Assembly (NCBI GenBank): GCA_002633025.1
Contig: NMRB01000203.1
Span: forward strand, 155,957-219,956
Direction: 5' to 3'
Length of the DNA stretch: 64,000 nt
Source: Notospermus geniculatus
Lineage: Eukaryota > Nemertea > Pilidiophora > Heteronemertea > Lineidae
This document shows positions 1 through 12,342 of the stretch, one piece after another. A model generated the notes under the pieces. The model saw nothing but the letters and a program-made list of their open reading frames with translations, made no database searches and had not been told where the DNA came from. Every line of letters starts with the position of its first letter. The stretch's first letter is position 1. The position numbers were made by a program, and so were the translations under genes.

Positions 1-2
1 AG

Positions 3-191
3 ACTGAAGAAGAGGGGAGCAAAATGGATGTGGAAGAGGAACATGGAGAAGAGGAAGTGATGGAAGTGGAGAGTCCAAAAAGAAGGGTTTCTGTGAAGAA
101 CCCTGAAGACCGGAGAGTTGCTGTTGTAAGCAGTAAGGAAGACCAGGAGACTGCTGCGGATAGTCCAACCGATGATAGGAGAATTGTACAG
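3..191 (+). CDS. ACIN1: ACIN1 acidic/basic exon (5' edge of window)
   Basis: The open frame continues from the left edge with no stop. It encodes an acidic run ([13 protein letters not shown]), a short basic patch ([14 protein letters not shown]), then [21 protein letters not shown], and ends at a CAG|gtaatg donor in phase 0. The ATG at 24 is probably internal rather than the start. The composition suits the disordered middle of acinus. It is assigned to ACIN1 because strand, phase and style match the following exons; the sequence itself is too low-complexity to prove it. Confidence 0.7.
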
Positions 192-3100
192 GTAATGCAG
201 AGGAGGGGGCTGATGATTTTATGTGATTCAGGGGAAGGAGCAACCTCTGGTGTCAGTCATAACATCCAAGGCATTTGAGCATGCAAGATCTTTTTACTCT
301 GATGAGTTGTATCCTGTAGGGTCTACTCAAATAATTGTTGGTTAAAATGCCCTTCTCCTAAAACATTGAATTTTTAAAGACTATCACAGTCACAGACTTT
401 TAAGTTATGGTGGCCTGATGGTGTTAGAATAAAGTACTGCAGACTGTGCAGCAATGAATTTCTCCATTATGACTTGTCAAATGACTTGTCATATGAAGAG
501 TAAAACAAGTGGCATACTGGATGCAGTTTATAATGTCAGGGCAATGCTGAATGTTGGTTACTCACACTGGTGTGGCCGTGTATTTTTGATGTAAACACAC
601 CTCACTTTGCTGTGTGTTGGATTGTTTCATTTTGTCTCAAATGAGTATCAACTGATTCTTTGTGAATGCCTGAATTTCTTTCCATTTTCTCTCAGAATGT
701 TGAATATTTTTTTCAAAGATAATGATTTAGAAATACTACAACATGCATCATTGAAATACGATCTCAGATCATTTAATCCTCTATGATGAAAAAAATCAAG
801 CATAGCCTGAATAGTTTCTTGATAATTTCTAACGCTGCTCCTTCCCCTCATTAATTTGGTTAATGTATTTCACCACACATAGCTATCAGCGAAACTGGCT
901 GGGGGATGATGTCACATTACCAGAAGAGCCGCACAGACCTATAATGCATTATCCTATGTCCCCTGTACCATCAATAAGTTGCCGACGGGGCCTGTGGCTA
1001 GCCAAATATGTACATCCAATCGAAGTCGCGAGATGTTGATAATGAGATCAACGTGTGGGCATGAATCGCTGGTGCGAAACCATGGAGGTGGAATTAGCCT
1101 GAGGGAGCAGATCGAGAAGGGATTACCGCTACATCAAATCTACTGCAATGCTAACAGTCATGAGACTGACAAAAGTCATGAATGTAAAAACGGACATACC
1201 TTCAATGTGCTCGTGTGTTCTGAAAAATGGAAGGCTCTCGACACACTGCTGTGTGCCATCAGCAAAAGATGGGAAAAATGATGTGCAGCCGAGCGTAACT
1301 GCCATCTGAACTCTAATTGCGTATGTCAATACTGGTGCGCTGTTGATTCCACAGAGGAGTATCCCAGAATTCCACAGAGGAATATCCCAGACCATGGACT
1401 AGTGTGTAATGTACTGTGGTCCGCAATTAACGAACAGTTCCTGTGATATCCTAGTGCAGACATGAATGGCTGAAAGTCAGGACTGCTGCATCCATGGTTG
1501 ACTCGCCATCGGAGTATGTCCATCACTTCGGTGACTGATAACTGCTTCGCCATGCTACGATTGACAATATTTTCTCATTGTGCTGTGTTGACAGCAAAAA
1601 GTGGACAAAAGAAAGGACATGTCGCTTGATCTGTCAGTTATCCATTTCTGTGAGGAAATCTATGTGATGATCCAAAAAAGTGAACAATACAACTTTCCAA
1701 CGGTTACTGTTTCAAGTGGGAGTTGCCTCAATAGATTGAGTTGCCTTGTGGAGATCTTTGACCTGGCAATGTGGCAGTAGATTTTCATCGTCATCCTGCA
1801 CACCAAATGTTGGACTTGGATTGTGCAGTCACAGTGTTGGTGACAACATTGTATGATGTGTTTAGAATGATCTACCGTATCAGGTTGATACCTAAACAAC
1901 CTCTGGAGAAAGTGGACATTGCAGTGGAAGGAATTCTTGGCCAGATGCAAACAGCCAGTTTGTGGACGTAAGGAATTGTGGACTTTGTGGAAATCACACA
2001 AAATAAGTCATGGTGTTCACTCTCACTGAAGGAAAAGATTCCGTGGTCGCTATGTTTGAGTGAGGAGTTCGGTTCAAATGTGCAACTGAACTGAAATTTT
2101 CCCATGCAGTAGTTACTGGAATCCGGAAATGGCAGTTAGGATACTGGTGATTTTCATAGCGGACAATGCAACCGTAAAGATATTCGTGGAGGAGTGAACA
2201 CGTTTTGCTGAAGGTGTACCAGTACTTCTAGCAATGTGATACAATGTACAACACAGTTTGAACGAAGCTGAATGATGGCTACTCTGCTAGTCTTACATAT
2301 TGCAAGGGATGCAATTCTGACATTCTACGGAAGTGACTATATGTGACCTGTGCATGTTTACAAATGTGTGCTGTAATGGAAAACGGAACTGTCTGCCCCT
2401 CAGTGCCGAAGCCAAATATGTGACTTTATTCTGAACGTTATATTCAGACGTACTTGTGAAAATATGTACGTGTAGTTAAAGGACTTGAAAGTGAAAGAGG
2501 ATGTTTACTGTTCATCGAAGCCAATATGTCATTTGCAAGCTGCATAATGCCTTAAACGGACTAGAAATGTTGCAAATCAGTTGAAATGGTCTCCAACACT
2601 CGAAAGAAATCGAACTTTTGTGAGATGATACATAACTCAAAAATGGCACTTGCACATCCCTCCACTGAACTGAGGAGTTAGATCGACATCAACAGGCACG
2701 AGTTTCACCAGCTGTATTCTCAGGCTCAACCACTGCCCCAGCCCCCACACCTGATGGCGCCTTTATTCTCTCTAGGTTAACTTCCAGGCTCACACGTGCG
2801 GGAGAGAAAGATCGACAGCGACCAGGTTTCATCTTGCAACATGTCACGCATTTTGTATGGTTCTTGGTTACTGTGGTATTATCATTAATATTTTATTGGG
2901 ATTTCACCTAAAAATGGAGCCAAAAATTGACAAGTTTTTAAATTGTGCACTACTTTCTGGAAACATTTGAAAACTGCTTGGGAATTTTATCATACAATGG
3001 ACATTTTGTATGCAGAAATTTGGGGTTGCAACAATTGAGAGTTTGTGTTTTACTTCCAACCTCCCGTCATAATTATGCCTGCCAAGTGCCAGATTCCCTT

Positions 3101-6100
3101 CTTTTTCAACCCTTTTCCCCTACAATAGTCGTGCATTACATGTGTGAATCCATGGAAGCTAACTAAACGCTATGTCTTGGAAGACTGCAAGGGGGAGATG
3201 GGGACATTTGTCCCTCAGGCCCGTTTCCACTCCAGCATTTTCTGCCACGTTTTGCAGTGAGCAGTGCGGTTTTCACCGGGATCATTAAAACTTGAAGAAA
3301 TATTTTGCTACATTTCTAAACCAATCAAAAGACTATCCAAAACCCAGTGAAAACCGCACCGTTCACTGCAAATCACAGCAGAAACCAATGTTGTGGAAAT
3401 GGGCCGTCACTGAAAAACAACTCTTCGTTGTATGCAAATTTCGGCACATGTAGAAAAAAATGAAGTTTCTGCTTTCACTAGTTCCATTTGTAATGCTGTT
3501 CTACTATGCACAGGGGATATTGGGTTATTACCACGAAGAGTGTTTGATAGTCTTCTGTTATTGTCTATTTGCAGGAAAAGGAAGCAGATACATCCAATGA
3601 TGGAGAGCCGAACTCAACCACAAGTAAATACAAAAAAAGGAGTTAAACTTTTTGCTTTTTCTCTGAGGCCTATTCAGTCTGTCTGTCAGTCACTGTGGCG
3701 TTTGAAATTGTGCTATCACAAGTTATTCTAAAGAATATCTTTTCTCTTGAATTCCCTCACAGTTTCATCTGAAGTAACATCTGAAAGACGAAGTCTCATC
3801 TGAAAGATGAAGTCTCATCTGAAATATCTTGTACCTGCATTTTAACTGGATATCTCAAGTTTTCTCCAACTAACTCCAAGATGTGTGGATGAAAACTTCT
3901 CACTCTGCCCCCCAACATCTCTGGCCCCCAACATCTCACTCTGGCCCCCAACCCCTTGATTCTGTCACTTTGTTCACTCTAATCTGGCCCCCTCCCCCGG
4001 ATTCTGTTACTTTGTTTCCTCTGCCCCCTTGATTCTGTTGCTTTGCTTTTTCTGTGACATCAGATTCTCCTTTCAGATGATGTGATTGAAGTTAAGGAGG
4101 TGGATGACCTAGGAGTAGGAAAGAGGGAGGTGGATGACCAAGTCAAGAAGGAGGAAGATGAAACCGAACAAAAGCCACGACCCCAGAGGAAACGCAGATG
4201 GGGCGGTCGCAAAGTCTCACCCAAGAGACAGATTTCAATTTCTTCAGATTCTCTCAAGGTAGGTAATGTTGGAAGTGACAAAAACTAACTTCAGTCTAAT
4301 AGAGGGAATGTTGTGAACCGTTGAATTATGTCGTTTTACAGTGTTGTAGTTAGAAATTTTTCCAAACAGAGTGGGACAACTGCATTTTCCTATGATTTTA
4401 AGGCCTCAGATTTTCAAACAGGGTGGGAGTGAAATTCAAACAAGGTGGTGTAATAGAAAATGTATTGCAAGTTACATTTTCAAACAGGGTGGTAAAAATT
4501 TAGACGGTGGTAAAATGTCCACTGAATTTTGAACAGGGCGGTACTGAGAATACTGATGTCGTTTTAAAATATTAAAACGAGAGCTGATTGCCAAATACGT
4601 CATTCAGCTCTACAGGCATTGGGCGGGTTTAATGTACAGCAGGAGGAAACAGGAGTGTCCGGAGAATACCTATGCTGTCAAAAAGAGTCACCCTCTCTGT
4701 CACACGAAGATGGGATCTGCCCAGGTTTTGAACCTGTAGCCTCAGAAGTGACAGGCGCCAATGTTTCCATTGCATCACTCTGACAGCCCAGTTGAATCTT
4801 GTATTCTGGTGACACCATAGGTTTCTTCATTCCAGGGTCTGATTCCTGATGTGAAGCCCATCCTGTCAATGGAGGGTCAGATCGAGATGGATACTTTGAA
4901 GGAGGAGCCTGCATCGGATCATGATGAGAAAGATCGAGGGAATGGTGACACAAACGAGGAGGAAGGGGACCGTAGGAAGATAAGGAGGACTGTTACACAG
5001 GTGTGTATGAATTCATGACGGGAGTCTTACTTGCTGAGTCTCATCGAAAATCATACCAACGTACCAAAAAAATCCATGATGAAATTTCACCAGTCCCAGT
5101 GGAATTTTCCATCATTAAGTTCAGGATTTTGGCACTCCTCCATATTAATACCTCTTTGCCTTTGTGGTTTTGACTCAAGTCAGTTTGGATTTTGGCTTTG
5201 AACATTAATTCAATGCAAGCAACTGAGTGTCAGACTGGGATCAGGGAGTTCATTAGTGATGATATTCCGAAGGTTAATTTGTTCTCAATCTTGAACACAG
5301 GTCGTGGGTAGTGAAGACAGAAGGGAGGTGTTGGCAGAGGAGGACCATGTGAGGGTGCAGGAGGACATGGAGATCCAGGAAGCAGACGAACCAAAGGTCA
5401 AATGTAAGTACTAATTTCTTCATGACCAACAAGTTAGAAGGGGAGTTCCATGTTTTGTCAGCTCTGGTTCCAATAGACGATTCTCGAATTTGCAAATCTG
5501 CGCACTTCTGCCGGAATCGCAATCAGAACCTCAATCTGAAACTGGCTGACGTGACGTCATCCACGATTCAGCAATGGTCGAGTCTGACGCAATCTCTTCG
5601 ACGTCATCGTCGTTGGGTTGTCTGCGTTTTGAGGTAATTCTACCAGGGGCTTGGATCATTTCTTGTTTGGATCTCGCCAGAGTATTTTACAGTACCGTAG
5701 TGTTAAAAATACCCTGGTTTTCATCTGAAAACTGCTTGTTTACAGTCTCGTTTGTTTTTTCTAGCTCCAGCGCAGGTGGTACGAAAACTCAGCCGGAAGC
5801 CTCTGGTGACAGCAGACGAGCCACAGAAGGCCAGGCGGTCACCTTCACCAGCACGTTTTCCAGTCAACCGTGTGATTCACATAAGGAATCTGGTCCGACC
5901 ATTCACGCTTCGTCAGTTGAAAGAGTTGCTAGAACGGACTGGATCCATTGTGGAAGGTGGATTCTGGATTGACAAGATCAAGAGTCATTGCTTCGTCATG
6001 GTAAGGATCATCTTAACCCTTCGACAAGTAAAAAAGCTCTTCCATTAAATTAATCAGAATTTTGTGATTGTACAATGTCGTCGTTCCTTAATTTACAGTA

Positions 6101-7567
6101 TGAAAAAGAGGACATGGCATCAGCTACCAGGCAGGCATTACACAATACAAAATGGCCGCTTTCCAATCCCAAGAATCTGGCGGTGGATTTCGCCACAGAG
6201 GTGCAGGTAAGACACCAATCACCAGTTTCTTTATCGAATGAAAACTCCTTGCAAATGTCACAGCTGGTTGGTCCTATTTGCTGCTTCATTTGACACCAGT
6301 GTGTTTTTGAAGAGACTTCTATTCGGTGTTCATTTCTCCTTCTGGTTTGATGTTGGAGTATCTGAAGTATCATTGTCTAACTGCAGCTTGCCAGTCACCA
6401 GGATGCAGATAGGCCAATTCAGAGGGAAGTTCCAAATGAAGGTGCCGTGCGAGAAAAGGAACGAAACCGCAAAGAACGAGATCGTGAACCTCTGGAACGT
6501 AATCAACATGATGTGCCGATCGAGAGAAGGCAATCTGCACGAGAATGGGACCGTGCGAAGATTACACAGAGGTCGCCTAGTCCACGTACAAGGTCACGGA
6601 GCAGTAGGTCAAGGTCAAGGGAGCACAGACGACGCAAAGAACCACGTGAAAAGGAGAGGAAGGAACGAAAGGAGAAGAAAGTGGAGGACGAGGAGCCGCC
6701 AGCCAAGTTATTGGACGATCTGTTTAGGAAGACTAAGGCCATACCGTCAATTTATTGGCTACCACTTACAGAAGCACAGGTAGGCTTGAAAATCTTAGAA
6801 GGTTGTTGTGGTTGCATAGTAGAAACATCCACAAACCTGCCACTAATGAAGTGGCGGGTTTGTGATCCCCGGTCATGCCAGTGGCTTTATCTGGAAGAGG
6901 GGTGAGCTGACACACCTGTCCGCAGGACCTGGCCCCATCATCCCCTGGATGGAACCATAAAGTGTAGGTTTGATCCCTGGTCATGCCAGTGGCTTTATCT
7001 GCAAGACAGGTGACCTCTCCCCATCAGGTTTTGTTTGAGGTTTCTCTTTCCTCCTACATTGTACTCTAGAAATAAGATATTTCAGCTTGGGTGGTTTCCT
7101 ATCGGACTAACACCTGAGCATTTCACTCCTGTTACAAACTGATTATCCATCTGATGACATGTTTTTGCAGTCCTTAGAAGCTGAGCGTCGTCGCCGACAG
7201 ATTGTTGTAGATCGTGAGAGAAGACGACAGGAGATGGAGGAAAAGATGGAGGCGGAGAGAAAGAAGCGAGAACAGGATAGACTGGAACGCCGGAGGAAGG
7301 AACAACTTGCAGTAAGGCTTTAAATTAGTTTGGGGGTTCCAGGGTTAAAGACATTGTCTTCCGATTTGGTTTCAGTCTACCTGTTGCTACCTTTCTGCAT
7401 GTCGAGATCAAACAGTAACGGACATCATGTGGAAATTTGCCTCTTTATCTGCTCTGTGGTGAAATTTATCACTTCTGATTTTCTTGCAGGAGAGGGAGCG
7501 TGAGAAAGAGCGAACAAGGAGAAGAAATTCTAGCAGAAGCAGGAGCCGGGAGAGAAGGAGGCGATGA
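3..7567 (+). CDS. ACIN1: Acinus (apoptotic chromatin condensation inducer), 3' ten exons
   Basis: Acinus is a nuclear RNA-binding scaffold of the ASAP/PSAP complexes with RNPS1 and SAP18, associated with the exon junction complex and splicing. Ten phase-matched exons were assembled: 3-191, 3575-3623, 4077-4258, 4836-5000, 5301-5403, 5765-6000, 6099-6206, 6387-6779, 7171-7311 and 7490-7567 (stop TGA 7565-7567). The junctions fit: phase 0, 1, 0, 0, 1, 0, 0, 0, 0. Order of domains: acidic/basic low-complexity exons, a basic patch (RKRRWGGRK) followed by ISISSDSLK and GLIPDVKPI as in vertebrate acinus, RRM, RNPS1/SAP18-binding motif ([17 protein letters not shown]), then an Arg/Glu-rich helix and an [10 protein letters not shown] tail. 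The frame is open to the left edge, so the N-terminal part, including any SAP domain, lies outside the window. Identification is very secure; exact splice sites are inferred. Confidence 0.93.
192..3574 (+). other. ACIN1 intron, mostly featureless
   Basis: A 3.4-kb intron between two ACIN1 exons. Apart from the hairpin element at 3218-3405, nothing coding or structured was recognised. The stretch 900-2700 has somewhat higher complexity and several short open frames on both strands, but none resembles a known protein and none has splice-site support. Confidence 0.5.
3218..3405. mobile_element. Hairpin MITE in ACIN1 intron
   Basis: Terminal inverted repeats: the left end starts GGCCCGTTTCCACTCCAGC, and the right end read in reverse is GGCCCATTTCCACAACATTG. 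A second inner inverted repeat pairs GCGGTTTTCACCGGG (about 3268) with CCCAGTGAAAACCGC (about 3345). No coding capacity. The superfamily is not determined. Confidence 0.65.
3936..4037. repeat. C-rich degenerate tandem repeat
   Basis: The motifs CTGGCCCCCAAC and TTGATTCTGT(T/C)ACTTTG recur several times, just upstream of the polypyrimidine tract of the exon starting at 4077. It looks like a short degenerate tandem array. A smaller array of TCATCTGAAAGAYGAAGTC units lies at about 3767-3830. Confidence 0.5.
4636..4790. mobile_element. tRNA-derived SINE-like element, family S3, copy 1
   Basis: Begins AGGAGGAAACAGGAG and ends in a segment whose reverse strand carries a degenerate B-box-like sequence (GGTTCAAAACC). 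Related copies are at 46765-46915 and 48606-48757, with the same AGGAGGAAAC head and the same CTCAGAGGTGACRG block. It ends about 45 bp before the ACIN1 exon at 4836. Confidence 0.6.
5765..6206 (+). CDS. ACIN1: ACIN1 RNA-recognition motif (exons 5765-6000 and 6099-6206)
   Basis: The RRM of acinus is split by a 98-bp intron. The RNP2-like strand reads [11 protein letters not shown], followed by helix 1 ([13 protein letters not shown]), the strand [12 protein letters not shown], an RNP1-like strand (KSHCFVMYE) across the splice junction, helix 2 ([15 protein letters not shown]), and the final strand [11 protein letters not shown]. The loop residues and the tryptophan in NTKWP are typical of acinus RRMs. 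The upstream half of exon 5765-6000 is basic linker ([19 protein letters not shown]). Confidence 0.93.
6387..7567 (+). CDS. ACIN1: ACIN1 RSB motif and charged C-terminus (exons 6387-6779, 7171-7311, 7490-7567)
   Basis: The first exon (131 codons) carries an RS/RE-rich region ([21 protein letters not shown]) and then the acinus RSB motif, with core [17 protein letters not shown] followed by LPLTEAQ, which in the family binds RNPS1 and SAP18. The next exon is an almost pure charged helix ([20 protein letters not shown]). The last exon ends [12 protein letters not shown]-stop. All three joins are phase 0. Arg/Ser tails are phosphorylation targets in this family. Confidence 0.92.
6840..7018. repeat. 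Direct duplication of about 115 bp in ACIN1 intron
   Basis: Two imperfect direct copies share GGTCATGCCAGTGGCTTTAT (about 6871 and 6982), each preceded by GTTTGATCCC or GTTTGTGATCCC. The latter resembles a decayed B box, so this may be a duplicated SINE remnant. A fragment with ACTGGCTTTAT also occurs near 10557. Confidence 0.45.
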
Positions 7568-8522
7568 AGATTTTAACCTGTCAATGGTTTTTATGGAGAA
7601 TCTGGTGTCATTTGGATTTGGAACATTTCAAGGACACCCATGTCACAAATGGGATGTTTCAACAAATAAGGAATTTTCTCATACGTGTTGCTTGAGGATT
7701 TTAAACCTTGGTATGGTTTTTGACCTCATTGGTGATACTTGGATTTTTTCCTCAATGGAGAGAAGTTAGAACCATATATGTAGCGTTCATGATTCTTTGG
7801 CTTGTTCGCCAAAGAGCACTACTTCTGTGGGCTGTAAGTTGACACAATGGCTCACTCCTCTCCCCCTACATTGTATCCTGGGGCCTGTTTCGTAAAGTGA
7901 CTTTAAGCCAATGGTACCATCAACTTGAATATATTTTCCATTTGATTAAAGGTACCATTAGCTTAAAGTCACTTTTTGAAACAGCCCCATGGTCAGGATG
8001 CATAGATGGAGTCTATATGTTACATTGTGGTGTTCTTCAGCCACACAGTGGCAAAAATATTCAGATTTTCTAGTGCCAGTTTCCATGGTCCAGTGTATGT
8101 TCCCTGTACTGCAGTTGACCGGTTTTGTATTGGATGCAACATGTTTTCCACTGTGAAATGTCTGTTATGAAGCTTAAAGTACACTTTGCAAGTTTGTCAT
8201 CACTTACGTGTAACAAAAGAAACAATCTGTTAATTGTCTAAATGTGAAGAATGTCATAATATTTTGGTACAGCAAGCTGTTGTGACTTCAGGCTAATTTG
8301 ACCCTATCAGACTAGACTTTATGCTAATGTGAATTATTTGGCAGAATTGGTCCTTAAGGGATGGAGTTGCAGGATTTTATTGTAAAATTTGATGATTTCC
8401 ATCATGCAAGATCATTCAATATCTGCTGCTTTTATCAGTGTCTGGTATCAAATCAGAAATAAACATGTAACGATTTTATCAACTGGCTTGTTGTTCAGTT
8501 CCTTTCGCTCTTTTTAAATAAA
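7568..8522 (+). promoter_or_regulatory. ACIN1: ACIN1 3' UTR with polyadenylation signals
   Basis: AATAAA hexamers lie at 8458-8463 and 8517-8522, downstream of the ACIN1 stop. The first is the likelier signal because GT-rich sequence follows it. A palindromic MITE sits inside this UTR at 7880-7988, so the mature transcript would carry a hairpin. The UTR end is inferred; no transcript evidence is available. Confidence 0.55.
7880..7988. mobile_element. Palindromic MITE family P1, copy 1
   Basis: The whole element folds as a hairpin: left arm GGGCCTGTTTCGTAAAGTGA, right arm ending TTTTTGAAACAGCCCC, with the motif ATGGTACCAT/GGTACCATTAGC inside the arms. Further copies are at 14934-15044, 35533-35638 and 42325-42438. 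Non-coding and non-autonomous. Confidence 0.75.
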
Positions 8523-8756
8523 CCACCGAACTGGATCAGAGGCAGTTTTAGGGGAAGTGCAAGCACTGCACACCCCTTCTGCCACAAAGTACATGTATTT
8601 GTTAACCATGAGTTTTAGTGTTTTCAGATTGGGTGCCACTCTTAGTAATTCTTTACTACTAATGCATTAGTAGAAATTCTTCTCCCCATTACCCAAAGAA
8701 AATTGCATAGCTCCAACCCCCAGTGTTTTAAAGACTGTTGGGCAATATATAAGTTC

Positions 8757-9025
8757 CAAGTTTGGCTTTATAGTCTGATATCAACTAGTGTGGAGATTCT
8801 CATCCGACTTTACACTTTAACCCCAGTCTGTCCTGAAACTTTTCAGAACTCCGATGAGCTGCTCATTCAGTGCTATAGTCTGAGCATTTCTGACTGGTAC
8901 CCATTTATACACCAGGGTGGAGAGAGGCCAGAGACTTGCCCAAAGTCTCACGCCCAGATTCGAACCCGGGATCCTCAGGTCACTAGTCGGAGACCCAAAC
9001 TACTACACCACTGTGGCTCCTCAGA
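8757..9025 (-). mobile_element. tRNA-derived SINE, family S1, copy 1
   Basis: On the minus strand the head reads GGAGCCACAGTGGTGTAGT (A-box-like), followed by a B box GGTTCGAATC, then a tRNA-unrelated body of about 180 bp (GACTTTGGGCAAGTC through TATAAAGCC). It shares most of its length with 12343-12635. A genuine tRNA is unlikely because the cloverleaf arms do not pair well and a long body follows. Confidence 0.75.
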
Positions 9026-9636
9026 GTTAATCTGTTGAGTAGCTGGCAATATAACAGAGCTAAACTGTTGAGTAGTTCCTAAGGTTGAACATGGATATCC
9101 TGGTGCAAAAAATGATTAGAAAGAAGTAGTGCATGTTTTTAAGATTTTATTGTGGTGAGTGAGGATGATAAAATACAAGTGGTTTATACAAGGATTTGTG
9201 TGTGAATTTTAACAGATCACATGCATGTGCCACACCACCTCTCAAAATAAGTACCAGCATGGCCAGTCTTCTTCTCTCCCTTTCTAACCTGACAAGTAAG
9301 TTTGCAAGTTCTGGAATTTATTCCAAAAGGTGTATTTACATCATAACCTTGTGGTCTCCCATTTGCCAACTCCTGAATTACTGCAGTTTCTAACACAAGG
9401 GCACACTCTATTGGCGGCGGGAATGATGAACACTGCAAAATCATAAAGACACAACCAGCATCAGCAAGAATGCTGAAACAGCAGTTATTTATTGGTAATG
9501 AAATTAAACTACCGGTAGTTATTTCTATGGTTGAATATTGTGAATAGACCCTTTATTCGTTTTCATTTAATGAGAGTTCCCTGAATCCCGTTTTTTTCTT
9601 CCATCCCAAAGATGCACTTTTAGTACAGTGATATAA

Positions 9637-9941
9637 TTAATACATTGACTGCCAACTACAAGCAAGCAAACTCGTAGTCACAGATGTCATCCCTATTGCC
9701 AGCTACGAGTATACTCGTAGTAGGGCTAATGCATTTTCTATTAATGTTGATAAGCTTGGCAATGACAAAGCGCCTTCCAATGATCATACTGACAGTGGGG
9801 ATTGACCAGATGTATGGGAACATGCTAGAGAGTGTACAGCTACGACTCGTAGTTAGCAATATGAAATAATTTGAAATAGGCCTGGTAGTCATGGCAATGG
9901 CAGATAAAATGATATTTTAGCCATGGCAGTCAACGTGTTAA
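9637..9941. mobile_element. TTAA-flanked inverted-repeat element (piggyBac-type MITE candidate)
   Basis: TTAA at 9637-9640 and 9938-9941 flank matching termini: left TACATTGACTGCCA, right (reversed) CACGTTGACTGCCA, 12 of 14 identical. Inside is a perfect 18-bp palindrome CTACGAGTATACTCGTAG at 9703-9720. No coding frame for a transposase. TTAA duplication is the hallmark of piggyBac-like transposition. Confidence 0.75.
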
Positions 9942-11859
9942 TCTATATCCCTTACGTGTGATTTTAGCTCACTTACCTAATGCAGCATGACATAATCCCA
10001 GCCAACCACCACCTGTCCCACACTTTTATTGCACAAATTTTCCTCAAGTTTCAATTGTAATATACAGTTGAAACAAAAACAGTTCATTTTTCAAAATACC
10101 CGTACCATTCACATAACTATCATCCCATGTCACAGCCATCAACCCATCAAAACTGCTGAACTCAGGTTCATTTTAAAGCACTCACTGGCACTGTATGCAT
10201 TAGGTTTACTACCTTGTGGCGGCTGACATAACCTTTGATCTTCAGACAACCTCGTTTATAGGTTTATAGATGCGATCAATGTAGGCCTACACCATATACC
10301 GCATTGCTAATTTATGGTAGCGAGGTTGATCATGATCAGTGTATCCGGATGTTTCAATGCACGCTCGACAAGACTGTTCAAATCTATCAATTTGAATGAT
10401 CTGAGTTACCATTGAGATTGTTACTTGATGAAGGGTTAGTGACGCTATGGCAGCGTATTGAACTTCCCAAATGATGAAATGGACGGCAGCCATTTTTATC
10501 AGCTAAGGTTTCAACATACATGTAGCAGGCCCATCAGTCCAGCTTAGGTGTTACCACTGGCTTTATATGTATATGGGAGGACACCTGTCTTATCATGTTG
10601 GGAGGGATACTGAGGCATACCTCAGGCATACAATGGCATGATGTACAGTATTTTATATTTCTGACAAAATTGGCATTTATTTGGCACCTACATTCTTTGC
10701 AACATCTGTTTCAATTCTGCTGTACCGGTATCTTCTGTGGTGATAGACAATTCCACGCAACACACTATTTCTGTATTCTTGACTGCTCACTTGTTCAATC
10801 AAGATCACAATGCTTGCACAATTATGTCGTCAGCTTTATCTAAATTCTAATAAATTTGATATCCCAACGATAAAAAATATTGTCGTAAAATTGATTTATG
10901 CTGTGCAGTGAACGCAGACCTATACAACTACACAGCTGTCTCCATTTTTCCTTGTTTTTAAGCTGCTTGTACACTGGCAACATCTTTCCAACATACCTGA
11001 GCAACACAACCTTTTGACAATATACACAGATGCCAACGAATTAGCAACATTGGAATGGCATGTTGACAAACTCTCTGTGCACATCCAACAACATTTGTCC
11101 AACATGGTGTTATAACTCTGAATGCTGGAAAAATGTTCGTAAATGTTGCATCTGTACATAGATCTTTAATGACGAAGGATTTTTCCTGTGATCAAGCCTA
11201 CACACACACCGGGTATCAAGTACACAATGATGCATGTGAAGATTATATGACAAGTTGGCAAAACAACCCATCTCAGCAAGACCATGAAAATGAAAGTGAA
11301 AGTGAAGAAAAATGATAAGTGAACCATTCACCAATGAATTTTTCTATGTGAATTGTGTCGAAGACAGGGTAATTGATCATACATGATTTATATTCAAGTT
11401 TATGAAGGGAATGCCTTTGTATATTATCACAGAAGGATCTGTGAACCTTAGAACTGAAAATATACATTAGTCAAATGAAGACAACAACAACACATGACTG
11501 TCATCCATTTGCTAATTTGAATACCTTCACCCCACGATATTATATACACAGGAATACATGTATATACAATAATATTACACGTTTATACAAAGCGTATTAT
11601 GAATGTTACGATCCTTACAATGAATGAAAAGGCCTAGCCATTCCTCAATTGCCATTCTAAACACAATTCTTTTTTTTTCTAATGCTAAAAAACCGGCTCA
11701 AGAAATGTGGGCCAAACAGGACTTTCCAGTTCCGAAGGAATGTGGATCAAACAGAACTCGTCCTTATCCTTCATGTACATGTACATGTATTCCTTAAAAG
11801 AATGTACATGCCGGTACATACCATACATGTAAAGGATGGTTTTGTTTTGCTAATTGCGA

Positions 11860-11965
11860 GGCGGTCTAGGAAAACCTGTCGGAAGTCCGTGAGTGATCAA
11901 CAAGGGCTGGTAGATTGCCTGTGCATTAATCTGCTACTGTTTACCTATTACGTAGTTTATCTTGA
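11860..11965. mobile_element. Fragment of MITE family P2
   Basis: The 5' end GCGGTCTAGGAAAACCTGTC and the following 90 bases (GTGAGTGATCAACAAGGG and onward) match the right arm, reversed, of the intact element at 36226-36409. The opposite terminus was not found here, so the copy looks truncated. Confidence 0.6.
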
Positions 11966-12342
11966 TTTTTTTCATACTTCAAAACCATCCTTGAATTCAG
12001 AGAGGAATGAAAAGGCCTGATGAAAGAAAATTGTCGTCTGCTCACCAGTCCAATAAAAGCCTAATTCCCTGTTCAGCTTATAACAGTTCCTGGTTGTCAA
12101 CTCAGAAACCCAGAAAAAAAAAGAAAATGTCTTGCACATACTGTAAGCTGATAGGTTCTGTTGATGCCATCATTTGTTTGCTTTTGAAATAGAATTAAAC
12201 CATTAGATTGATGCCATACAGTACACAGCAAGTTGAGTAGGAGATCACATTAGACTACCGGTACCTTCAGTCATAAAATCTACAAGGCCCTATTGATAGA
12301 AAACCTGAAATTTTACATACTATTTATATGACTTTATTATAA

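Noticed and set aside
860-2700. Possible retrogene or decayed transposon in the first ACIN1 intron
   Set aside because: Several 60-113-codon frames on both strands, but no domain, no terminal repeats and no poly-A tail found.
9217-9444. Minus-strand frame with ELANGRPQGYDVNTPFGINS as a candidate PNP terminal exon
   Set aside because: It lacks every expected motif of the PNP C-terminus and its phase and acceptor do not fit.
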